Source: Allomuricauda sp. (GTDB lineage: Bacteria > Bacteroidota > Bacteroidia > Flavobacteriales > Flavobacteriaceae). From it: a stretch of 64,000 nt of DNA. Under the pieces are notes generated by a model that ran no database searches, was not told the DNA's origin, and saw only the letters and a program-made list of their open reading frames with translations. A program made the position numbers and the translations under genes. This document shows, in pieces, positions 19,303-27,903 of the stretch; the first letter of the stretch is position 1, and the number at the start of each line of letters is the position of its first letter. The stretch covers positions 310,001-374,000 of the forward strand of contig NZ_JANQLX010000017.1 of NCBI RefSeq assembly GCF_028280385.1, read 5' to 3'.

Positions 19303-20094
19303 TCAATCCAACAGTTCCAAGGTCACCAAATACGCACAATGGTCGGACGCATAGGTATCCACAATGATTTCCTTGCTCACCACCCTCCACCTATGTTTGG
19401 GATAAAACATGATATAGTCAATTTTTGCTTTTGGATCGTGCGATGGTGCAGTGGGTTCCGGATGGTCCCTATCATAGGTGGGTGTCCAGAACTCTTCCAA
19501 AATATTGATCGTTTTACTCCCTGGTCTTGCATTTAGATCCCCCGCCAAAATGGTTGGGTATTGGTTTTTGGTAAATACTTCATTTAGTGCTTTGGCCTGA
19601 AGTTCCCTTCCGGCCGGTCCCTCATGGGCAAAATGCGTTCCCACAAAGGCAATTGTATCTTTGGATGGCAACTCCACCACCACTTCCAAAGCTGTCCTAG
19701 GTTCCTGCCCCCCAACATTGGGAAGTGGTACATTCCTGGTGGTCAAAAATGAAAATTTTGACAACACTCCTTCGCCATATTCGCCTCCATCGTAGTACAT
19801 GGCCCTGGCAAAAATTGGAATCATCTTTGTGCGCCAGCCCAATTCCGTTGCCAAATCCACTTTTCTGGAACGGTTTACCTTATAGTCAACTTCTTGCAGT
19901 GCTACCAAATCCGGGTCTATATCACGGATTACCTTGGCCACAACTTCAAAATTTAGATCTCCTTTGGTTGTCCTTCCGCCAAACACATTGAAGGAAAGTA
20001 CTTTAATCGTTTTTGAGGGATTGTCCTTTGTCTGTGCCGACACCGGTATGACCATCAAAAATGTTAACAGGGTCCAAAGGATTCTACATCCCAT
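19303..20094 (-). CDS. Secreted endonuclease/exonuclease/phosphatase (EEP) family protein
   Basis: Signal peptide then KVLSFNVFGG..., DPDLVALQEVD, ILAGDLNARPGS, SDHCAYLVTLEL. Confidence 0.88.
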   Translation of the reverse strand: MGCRILWTLLTFLMVIPVSAQTKDNPSKTIKVLSFNVFGGRTTKGDLNFEVVAKVIRDIDPDLVALQEVDYKVNRSRKVDLATELGWRTKMIPIFARAMYYDGGEYGEGVLSKFSFLTTRNVPLPNVGGQEPRTALEVVVELPSKDTIAFVGTHFAHEGPAGRELQAKALNEVFTKNQYPTILAGDLNARPGSKTINILEEFWTPTYDRDHPEPTAPSHDPKAKIDYIMFYPKHRWRVVSKEIIVDTYASDHCAYLVTLELLD

Positions 20095-20309
20095 ATTATT
20101 TTATTTGAAATTAAAATTTAATTAATCGTTAAAAGAAGACGGAAATAATTAGACCGAAGGCATTTATGAATATATCAACAACATTTCTGGAGCCATGGCA
20201 TTGCAATGGTTTTGATCTATTCTTGCCGCAATTACGTTTCTTTTGTTTGGTTGTTTTCGTGTTATTTTGGTATGCAACAATGACATTCAATGCGCAATAT
20301 ACTAAAAAA

Positions 20310-20325
20310 TGTGTACGTTAACACA
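20310..20325. promoter_or_regulatory. Putative LacI operator half-site tgtgtacgttaacaca upstream of the EEP/sulfatase operon
   Basis: 12-nt core gtgtacgttaac equals the reverse complement of the right arm at 1482-1493; only a weak second arm (TTAA core). Confidence 0.55.
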
Positions 20326-20427
20326 AAATGCATTTTAAACAGAATCAACTCCATACATTGTTTTCCGGCACATACCTTTGCCGATGGCCCTTTTATTTAA
20401 AAACCAACACTGGATTCCATGGAAACC

Positions 20428-20459
20428 AAAAAAAGCAAGCCAGCATACCGCCGACTTGC
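20428..20459 (-). terminator. Intrinsic terminator at the end of the beta-glucan operon
   Basis: Stem gcaagccagc/gccgacttgc (imperfect) with a T-tract on the minus strand, 55 bp past the GH17 stop. Confidence 0.6.
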
Positions 20460-20514
20460 CTTACCTATTCAATTGGAAAACTTCCCTCTGTTACAATTCA
20501 AAGGGTTTATTGTT

Positions 20515-21399
20515 CTAGAACTTTAGTTTTTCATCCTTGTCCCAAAGCCCCCAGTAGGCGCCTACATCGCCCTCTGCCCCCACTTTCCAGGACTCGTCAA
20601 AAGACGAGAAATAGAATATTTCTATGTCCTCTTCCATGGACCACTTTTGGGTATTCATAAAGTATTTCATGAAATTTTCAAAAGATGGGAATGCTCCTTC
20701 CAGATTGGTCCCCTGGCTTGGCCAGCCGGTTTCTGAAATGATGACCTTTTTTCCGTTGCCCGCCCGTAATGCACGATGGTACATGTCTTTCATATACAAA
20801 AGGGAATAGTCCAAATCACACCCCTCCCAAAACGGATAGCAATTGGCCAAAATAACATCACAGGCCTCCGTTATCCTGGGATGATCTGTGAATTCGTAAT
20901 AGGCATCCACGTACCCAACGGTAGTATCTGGAATCGCATCTTTCACCAAATAAATGAAATCCAACAATTCCTCTTCCGTTAAATCGCCGCGATACATTAC
21001 CTCGTTGCCCACCGCCGCGATGTCCACATAGCCTTGGTTGGCCAAATCGATAAGTCCGGCAACTTCCTTTTCGTTGATTTCCGGATCGTTCCCAAGCCAG
21101 GCACCAACCATGGTCTTTATACCATATTCCTTGGCAATTCTAGGAATTGCTTCGTTTCCATCGGTACAGGAAAAAGACCTGATCCATTTGGTATAGGGTT
21201 GGATAATTTTCATACGACGATGAATCTGCTCTTCCGTGATCTGGTCCCCGGGTTGCTGATTTTCCATATATGGGCTGAAACAAAGACCGTGCATGCCTTC
21301 GTCAAGCACCTCCCTGCAAAGTTTTTTTAATTCTTTCGCACTTTTCCCTGCATAGTCCAGGGAAGCTAGATTAAGAAATCGTTCTGCTTTATATGACAT
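20515..21399 (-). CDS. GH17-family beta-1,3-glucanase/transglucosidase-like protein, predicted cytoplasmic
   Basis: VDIAAVGNEVMYRGDL (acid/base region) and KKVIISETGWPSQGT (nucleophile region) are GH17 signatures; no signal peptide. Confidence 0.85.
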   Translation of the reverse strand: MSYKAERFLNLASLDYAGKSAKELKKLCREVLDEGMHGLCFSPYMENQQPGDQITEEQIHRRMKIIQPYTKWIRSFSCTDGNEAIPRIAKEYGIKTMVGAWLGNDPEINEKEVAGLIDLANQGYVDIAAVGNEVMYRGDLTEEELLDFIYLVKDAIPDTTVGYVDAYYEFTDHPRITEACDVILANCYPFWEGCDLDYSLLYMKDMYHRALRAGNGKKVIISETGWPSQGTNLEGAFPSFENFMKYFMNTQKWSMEEDIEIFYFSSFDESWKVGAEGDVGAYWGLWDKDEKLKF

Positions 21400-21456
21400 A
21401 GTTGTTCCTAAATTTTATCTCAATTCAAATCAAATTTTATCGGTATCCTCCATATT

Positions 21457-22881
21457 TTAAGTGGAGGCTGTTCTTCGTTTTTCCAATTCGGCCCTAATGG
21501 CATTGGCGCGTTCCTCATCCACATTATAATTGCGCATGATCAACATGGCTCCTATTGTTCCCAGCATAGGGAAGAAACAAAAGAAAGCGTGAAGCCCATC
21601 TACAGCTCCTTGCTGCTCCAATGTGGGCAAATCCGGATTAAAGCCAACAATTCCTATGATGACACCACTCAATCCACCTGCAATGGCAAATCCCACTTTG
21701 ACCATCCACCAGTAAATGGCCCCAAAAATTCCTTCTCTTTGCTTTCCTGTATTCATTTCGTCAATGTCAATAACATCTGCTGTCATGGACATCATGATCG
21801 TGAACAGACTTCCTATTCCGAAGGAGAACAAGGGCAATGCGATAATGTAAAGCCAGGGTTTCCCCGGAACAAATAGGAAATACAGCATGATGTAACCCAC
21901 AACCGACAGCGATTGGCACAACATAAACGCGTTCTTTTTGCCAATTTTTTTTGACATCCAGGTCACTGTGGGAATCACAATAAACGTTGTACCCAAAGCT
22001 CCCAAGCATCCAAACAGGGCCACCCACATACCGGTAGCCCCCGCATCCCCATTGAACAATTTGTATACAATCACAAAATATGTCAACGCAGCAACGGTGT
22101 TAAAGGCATTGAAAATCAAGAAGGTGGCACCACACAGTTTTCTAAACTCACTGATCTTAAAGGCTTCCTTGAAACTGTAGCCAATTTTTTTAAGACTACC
22201 CCCAATATTGGCCAAGTTAAGTGGCTCATAGTCTTCTTTCAGGGTAGATTTACTTTTGATAAACACCGCTGGAACAATGGCACAGAGGGCGCATGGGATG
22301 GCCACCCAAATGGCAAGTTCCCTGACCGCTATATCTGAGGATGGAAACCAGTCCTTATCATCCATAATGACCCAAAACCAAGGTGCGATGACCCAGGCCC
22401 ACTGACCGATCCATTGGGCAATGGCCATAATATTGGTTCGTTCATGGAAATCATCGCTCATTTCATAACCCATGGCCACATAGGGCACGCTAAACAGGGT
22501 CAATCCAAGATAAAATACGATGGACCAGATAAAAAAGTACCAAAAATTGTACTGCAAGGTATTTTCAGCGTAAAGCTGCCACATAAAAATAAACGCAATG
22601 CCCATGAGAATGCCGCCCGCCAAAACGTATTGCTTTCGCCTACCCCATTTGGATTTGGTATTGTCCGAAATATACCCCATAACAGGGTCGGTAATGGCAT
22701 CAAAAATCCTGGGAAAAAAATAGAGCAAGGACCACAGCCACCCGCTGAAACCCAAGGATTGTACCAGGACCACCATGAATATCCCAAGAATGGCCGGAAA
22801 CATTTGGTTCGCAAACATCCCTATTCCAAAGGCCACCTTTTGATCTAACGGCACACTACTATTTCTCGCGGAACGCATCAT
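21457..22881 (-). CDS. MFS transporter, GPH (glycoside-pentoside-hexuronide) type
   Basis: 12-TM; DAITDPVMGYISDNTKSKWGRRKQYVLAGG motif. Confidence 0.88.
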   Translation of the reverse strand: MMRSARNSSVPLDQKVAFGIGMFANQMFPAILGIFMVVLVQSLGFSGWLWSLLYFFPRIFDAITDPVMGYISDNTKSKWGRRKQYVLAGGILMGIAFIFMWQLYAENTLQYNFWYFFIWSIVFYLGLTLFSVPYVAMGYEMSDDFHERTNIMAIAQWIGQWAWVIAPWFWVIMDDKDWFPSSDIAVRELAIWVAIPCALCAIVPAVFIKSKSTLKEDYEPLNLANIGGSLKKIGYSFKEAFKISEFRKLCGATFLIFNAFNTVAALTYFVIVYKLFNGDAGATGMWVALFGCLGALGTTFIVIPTVTWMSKKIGKKNAFMLCQSLSVVGYIMLYFLFVPGKPWLYIIALPLFSFGIGSLFTIMMSMTADVIDIDEMNTGKQREGIFGAIYWWMVKVGFAIAGGLSGVIIGIVGFNPDLPTLEQQGAVDGLHAFFCFFPMLGTIGAMLIMRNYNVDEERANAIRAELEKRRTAST

Positions 22882-22942
22882 AAATGGGTAGTCAAATCCA
22901 GTTTAATTTCTATTTAATTTGATGTTCGAAATTGACATGTTC

Positions 22943-23578
22943 TTAAAATACCCCCCTACAGTTCTTTTTGGTATAAATAACCAGGCGCTCCACTTCCTTG
23001 GCTCCTTGTGGCATTTCTGCCAACTGCAATCCAGGATAATCATCAGCTTCCTTCCACTTGGCAATGGTTGAGCTAAAAAATACCGAGGCCGCGGCATCTG
23101 CTTCGTAAATAATTAGGTCGTAGGCTTCACCTTTGTCGCCTCCAAAACGGGTAACCACCTGCCATTCGCCGTCTCTTTTGTATGAAGTGTTGGTGTGATC
23201 GGATTGTGGATAATATCTGTCATCCGTTGGCCTAATAACCACCCAGATATCCTTTTCGTGGCCTTCTGGATACACTCCCATGGTCAATATGCGGCAATCA
23301 ACGGAATCCTTCTCTATAGGTGAAACCACCTTGACCACATCAACAGGTCCGCTGATCTTTAATTTATTTCCTATGGAAACCTGTTCCATCTGGGTGTTGT
23401 AGTTGACCAATTCAGACGAATAGCTTCCGTACATGATCATCAGTACGCCTATAATGCCTAGGGCTATTACCAGCTTACTGCCGAGAAATCCTTTATCTGA
23501 GCTTCCTTTTCTATTGCCCAAAATGGCAAGCAAAACAAGCACAATTCCTATGGATATGATTATAATTTTTGTTGACAT
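22943..23578 (-). CDS. Uncharacterised protein with two N-terminal TM segments and a soluble domain
   Basis: Intact 211-aa ORF in the glucan operon between two MFS genes; IIIISIGIVLVLLAILG and LVIALGIIGVLMIMYGSY hydrophobic segments; no recognised domain. Confidence 0.7.
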   Translation of the reverse strand: MSTKIIIISIGIVLVLLAILGNRKGSSDKGFLGSKLVIALGIIGVLMIMYGSYSSELVNYNTQMEQVSIGNKLKISGPVDVVKVVSPIEKDSVDCRILTMGVYPEGHEKDIWVVIRPTDDRYYPQSDHTNTSYKRDGEWQVVTRFGGDKGEAYDLIIYEADAAASVFFSSTIAKWKEADDYPGLQLAEMPQGAKEVERLVIYTKKNCRGVF

Positions 23579-23608
23579 CTTACTTTATTTTCGGTTGTTA
23601 CACATTCC

Positions 23609-25039
23609 TTACAGCACCCCTCTTCTTGCTTCCAGCTGCTCTTTGATTTCTTTTGCCCTTGCTTCGGACAAACTATACTTCCACATTACCCATATGGCCA
23701 AGCCAGCGGTGACCACAGGAATGATGATATCGGCAATTCTCAATTTGGTCAAGGTTTCCACCGTCTGCGTTGCCGCATTCCCATCAAAACCAATCATTTT
23801 TAGCACTAGACCGCCCAGCACCAAAGCCAAACCTTGTCCTAGCTTTACCACCCACCAGTACAATGCGCCAAAAGTACCTTCCTTCCGGGGCATCCCATTC
23901 ACCAATTCATCCAAATCGCAAACGTCGGCCGTCATACTCATCATCAGGGTAAACAGACTCCCTAAACCAAATGACATTAAAGGTATTGGAATAAAAGATA
24001 GCCAGATATTATCAGGTGTAAATGCCCACCATTTCATTAGGTACCCCACTATGGACAGTGCAGTAGAAATAATAAAAGCTTTCTTTTTTCCCCATTTTGT
24101 GGCCATGGCCGATACAATGGGTATCACCAAAAACGCGGACACGAGGGCGCCAATGGAACTGAACCATGCAGGCCATGTTGAGGTAGCCTCATAACTTCCA
24201 TTAAAAATGTAAAAAACAAAAATGAAGAAACTGAAGGAAGCTACAATCTGATATCCATTGAAAACCAAGAACGTAGCACCACATAGTTTCATAAACGGTT
24301 TGTTCTTAACAGCTTCTTTGATGCTCCCAAACAGGTCCTTAAGATTGCTAAATATAGTGGTCAGGGTCAATCGCTTTCTGTTGACCATGTTGGCAGAATC
24401 CATTCCCCTACAAAAGAAAGCGGGCAAAAGACCCAACAACAGACATGCGGCACCTACGTACAGAGCCATCGTCCGAACTCCTTCAGCTTGGTTGCTAAAA
24501 ATTTCGGGGTCGGCAATGATCACCCAAAACCAAGGTACGATCACCCATGCCAACAAACCCACGGTTTGTGAAAAGGCCATTAAACGGGTTCGCTCATTGT
24601 AATCGGACGTCATTTCATAGCCCAACCCCACCAAAGGAGTGGCAAACATGGTATTGCCGATAAGAAACACCATGGACATGATCAGGAAGTACCAAAAATT
24701 ATAGTTGGCGGAATTGGTTTCATCCAGTTGCCACAGCAGTACAAATGTGATGGCACTAATAATCCCCCCAACAAAAATGTAGGGTCTACGTCTCCCCCAT
24801 TTTGAACTGGTGTTGTCCGAAATGAACCCCATGATCGGGTCCGTGATCGCATCAAAAAAGCGGGGCAGCCCCCCTAGCAATCCCGCCAAAAATGGATCCA
24901 TTCCAAAGGCAGTCAATAAGAAGAACATAAAGAACCCCAAGGCTCCCGGATAAAGGTTCAAAACCAAATGTCCTGCTCCAAAAGCCGCTTTCTGCCCCAA
25001 GGGGACTCTGTCTACTTTAATGGTTTTTACTTTTGACAT
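23609..25039 (-). CDS. MFS transporter, GPH type (paralogue of 21457-22881)
   Basis: DAITDPIMGFISDNTSSKWGRRRPYIFVGG; start likely ATG at 25039 because the longer ORF overlaps the upstream gene. Confidence 0.88.
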   Translation of the reverse strand: MSKVKTIKVDRVPLGQKAAFGAGHLVLNLYPGALGFFMFFLLTAFGMDPFLAGLLGGLPRFFDAITDPIMGFISDNTSSKWGRRRPYIFVGGIISAITFVLLWQLDETNSANYNFWYFLIMSMVFLIGNTMFATPLVGLGYEMTSDYNERTRLMAFSQTVGLLAWVIVPWFWVIIADPEIFSNQAEGVRTMALYVGAACLLLGLLPAFFCRGMDSANMVNRKRLTLTTIFSNLKDLFGSIKEAVKNKPFMKLCGATFLVFNGYQIVASFSFFIFVFYIFNGSYEATSTWPAWFSSIGALVSAFLVIPIVSAMATKWGKKKAFIISTALSIVGYLMKWWAFTPDNIWLSFIPIPLMSFGLGSLFTLMMSMTADVCDLDELVNGMPRKEGTFGALYWWVVKLGQGLALVLGGLVLKMIGFDGNAATQTVETLTKLRIADIIIPVVTAGLAIWVMWKYSLSEARAKEIKEQLEARRGVL

Positions 25040-25049
25040 AATAGTTGTT

Positions 25050-26549
25050 TTAGTTAGTATTAGTTGGCCTGCCCTGATCTGGATTTTTGGGGATAACAAT
25101 GGTTTGCAAGGCTTTGCCACTTATGTTGATCTGTATGCAATTTTCACCAAGGACCAAGGTGAATGTTCTGGCCTTTGGGTGTTCATTGAAAACGATGACC
25201 GCTATACTGCCATCAGCATTTTGGGCAGCGGTAACCTCTAGGTTCTGATCGGCAATTTCAAATCCGATGCGAACAGCACCTGGTCGGATGTATTTGCTAA
25301 AATGGGAAAGGGTGTAGTACAGGGGCGTAAAATACACCTCATCCTTAACGGGATCTACAATAACCGGGGCCACACACCAGTTTTTGGCCCAATTGGGCCC
25401 ACCTTGTGTGTCAAGCAGCATATTCCAGTCAATCCAGCCGTCTACCCAGTTGTTCAAACATCCTATAATATCCTTGGCATACCTGTACACCGGGACATAT
25501 TTGGGATGCATGTGTTTGTGCTCCTTAGGTGCCCAGTCCCAACCCCAATCAGTTGCTTCTTTGGACCAATACCATAGATCATCCCGCCATTTGGGGACCT
25601 CGGCATCCACGCAGGCCTCTGTCTGGATAAGATGCTTGTTCGGTGCTTTTTGATGAGCATATTGTAGAGCCTCAGGGTAGACTTCGAAAGTACTGGCATA
25701 CCAATGGATAGCGGTTCCATCAAAGTATTTGGAAGTTTCTTCGGATTGGAACATGATGTTCACCCATTCCTTCAGATGTTCCCGATTTTGGTCATAGCCA
25801 AATATTCTAATCTGTCCCTTCCCTTGTGCCTCCAAGGTTGGTCCAAGATGGTGTTGGACAAAATGGGTCATTTCCATGGGGGAAAAGTGCATACTTTCCC
25901 AGTTATTGCCGTTCCCCAAGGGTTCATTTTCCACGGTAAAGCCCCAGATGTCTATTCCTTCAGCTTTGTAGGCATCCACAAACTTGGCAAAGAAAAGAGC
26001 CCAGGTGCCATAGTAGTCCGGCAGTAATTTTCCACCAACCCAGTCCTTGTTGTCCTTCATCCAAGGCGGTGCTGTCCAGGGAGAAGCAAGTATTTTAAAC
26101 CCTTCCTCCGACGCGGACATGGCTTCCTTAATCATAGGAATAATACCGTTCTTATCCCGCTCTATGGAAAAATGTTGTAGTTCCCTGTCATTTTCCACTG
26201 GGGCATAGGAATAATTGCCCAAGGAAAAATCGCAGGAATTCATGTGTGTCCTCGTCAAGGAATAGCAAGCTCCTTCCGGCCCAAAATAGGCCTCCAATAT
26301 CTTTTTCCGGTTTTCAGCCCCCAGTTGATTGAGCAAATGGGCTGAAGATTGTGTAAATGAGCCACCAAATCCGGTGATGGTCTGAAATTTTTCTTCTGGT
26401 AAAAGTCTTATCATCACCTCTTCTTTAGCTTTCTCAGCAGCGGAAACAACAGTTAGCCTATAGCCTTCTGCCGAAGTCTCATAGATTTCCACCTCCAAAC
26501 GGTTGGTGCAAGATTCCGTTGCTATTTCTTCTTCTGTGATCAAAATCAA
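25050..26549 (-). CDS. GH30-family beta-glucosidase/beta-1,6-glucanase-like, predicted cytoplasmic
   Basis: ITGFGGSFTQSSAHLLNQL, WGFTVENEPLG (acid/base), HLIQTEACVD (nucleophile). No ATG near the N-terminus: in-frame TTG at 26549/26543; no signal peptide. Confidence 0.85.
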   Translation of the reverse strand: MILITEEEIATESCTNRLEVEIYETSAEGYRLTVVSAAEKAKEEVMIRLLPEEKFQTITGFGGSFTQSSAHLLNQLGAENRKKILEAYFGPEGACYSLTRTHMNSCDFSLGNYSYAPVENDRELQHFSIERDKNGIIPMIKEAMSASEEGFKILASPWTAPPWMKDNKDWVGGKLLPDYYGTWALFFAKFVDAYKAEGIDIWGFTVENEPLGNGNNWESMHFSPMEMTHFVQHHLGPTLEAQGKGQIRIFGYDQNREHLKEWVNIMFQSEETSKYFDGTAIHWYASTFEVYPEALQYAHQKAPNKHLIQTEACVDAEVPKWRDDLWYWSKEATDWGWDWAPKEHKHMHPKYVPVYRYAKDIIGCLNNWVDGWIDWNMLLDTQGGPNWAKNWCVAPVIVDPVKDEVYFTPLYYTLSHFSKYIRPGAVRIGFEIADQNLEVTAAQNADGSIAVIVFNEHPKARTFTLVLGENCIQINISGKALQTIVIPKNPDQGRPTNTN

Positions 26550-26594
26550 TTTTTTACCGATTCCTTTTATTTAGTCCTACTTGCCAACCACATG

Positions 26595-27887
26595 CTATTG
26601 CGGCACTGCTTGTTCCCTTTTCAATGGGGGAGTCAAGACATCTTCCATGAGGGCATCCACGTCCCCGTTATAGGTTTTTGTAATGGGGTTTCCATTGCGG
26701 GTAAGTCCCTCGAAAACACCTTGGTCCACCATCTCCCAAAGCGCATATTTGGCCTGACCTTCCAAGGTAAAGAGGCCAAAGTGGTTTTCCGAACCGTGTT
26801 TGTTATGGGCATCTTTCCACTTTTCATTGAAAGCTTCAAAATAGAAGCAGGAAATACCTGCTTTGTTGGTCCATTCCCGTAGGTGCTTGTGGTACAATGC
26901 TTCTTTGTATTCATCCGTGGCCTTGGAGCCTTTTGGCCCATAATGTCCGTTGGAAACTGTGGCCCATCCGGTTTCTCCAATATGAATCGGTTTGTCCACT
27001 CCCAAACTTTTCATGTGATTGCCAACTGCCTCGTACTGAGACATTGCAAAGGCCTTTGCCCTGAGCATGGCCGCCTCAATCTTGGCAATATCGGACAGTT
27101 GTTCCTCGTCTTCGGGAACGCCCCAGAATTCTGGATTGTAATGGGTATTGTGGTAGGGATAGGTGTGCATGGAAATATAGTCCACGGCCTTGATTAAATC
27201 CGCTAGGTCTTGAGTGTGGTATTCTGGATCTCCCCCACCCCATGAAGCAAAGTCATCCGAGCTGGTGATCCATAAAGCTGCAGGAAGTTTTCCTTCCTTC
27301 TTTAATGCCTGTAAGTGGTTGACCCATTTTAAAATTACACTAGGTTGCACATAATAACTTGTGGCCCATTTTACCATGGCCTCATTGCCCACGGCAATGA
27401 TTTTTACAATATCTGGATACTCATTTGCCAAGGCTACGGCCCTTGCTATTTCACCTTCATTCTGTTCACTTTCCACGTTGTGGTCCGGCTCCATGCCGGT
27501 CCAGGCATTTTTGCAGTCTATCCATGCCCCCAGCATCACATACATCTCAAAATCGGGGTCGTCCTGTTTCATCTCGCGGATGGCCTTTAGCAAATTGGAG
27601 GCTTGTTGCAATTGTACGTTATAGGTCCGTACTATTTTGATGCCCATGGCCGCCAAGATGCGCATATCTTCTTTAAGCTCGTCGAGGGTAGGTTGAACAT
27701 CGCGGGAAATGGCTCTATATCCACCATAGGAGATGGCCAAGTAATCTGGGTTGCCTAAAATATCTTTAGCTGTCACTTCTAGTTTTATTTGGGATTGATG
27801 ATTTTCTGTACTATTCTTTTTCTCCTTGCAGGCTTGGCCAGAAACCATGACCGCCAATACAAGAAAAAGTTTTGTTGTTAGTTTCAT
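26595..27887 (-). CDS. GH17-family lipoprotein
   Basis: Lipobox MVSGQACKEKK; IIAVGNEAMVKW and KPIHIGETGWATVSNG GH17-like active-site segments. Confidence 0.82.
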   Translation of the reverse strand: MKLTTKLFLVLAVMVSGQACKEKKNSTENHQSQIKLEVTAKDILGNPDYLAISYGGYRAISRDVQPTLDELKEDMRILAAMGIKIVRTYNVQLQQASNLLKAIREMKQDDPDFEMYVMLGAWIDCKNAWTGMEPDHNVESEQNEGEIARAVALANEYPDIVKIIAVGNEAMVKWATSYYVQPSVILKWVNHLQALKKEGKLPAALWITSSDDFASWGGGDPEYHTQDLADLIKAVDYISMHTYPYHNTHYNPEFWGVPEDEEQLSDIAKIEAAMLRAKAFAMSQYEAVGNHMKSLGVDKPIHIGETGWATVSNGHYGPKGSKATDEYKEALYHKHLREWTNKAGISCFYFEAFNEKWKDAHNKHGSENHFGLFTLEGQAKYALWEMVDQGVFEGLTRNGNPITKTYNGDVDALMEDVLTPPLKREQAVPQ

Positions 27888-27903
27888 AATACGATTTTTT
27901 CAT

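Noticed and set aside
23433-24194. 253-aa plus-strand ORF
   Set aside because: Antisense shadow of the GPH transporter and 211-aa gene; composition typical of spurious reverse-frame ORFs.
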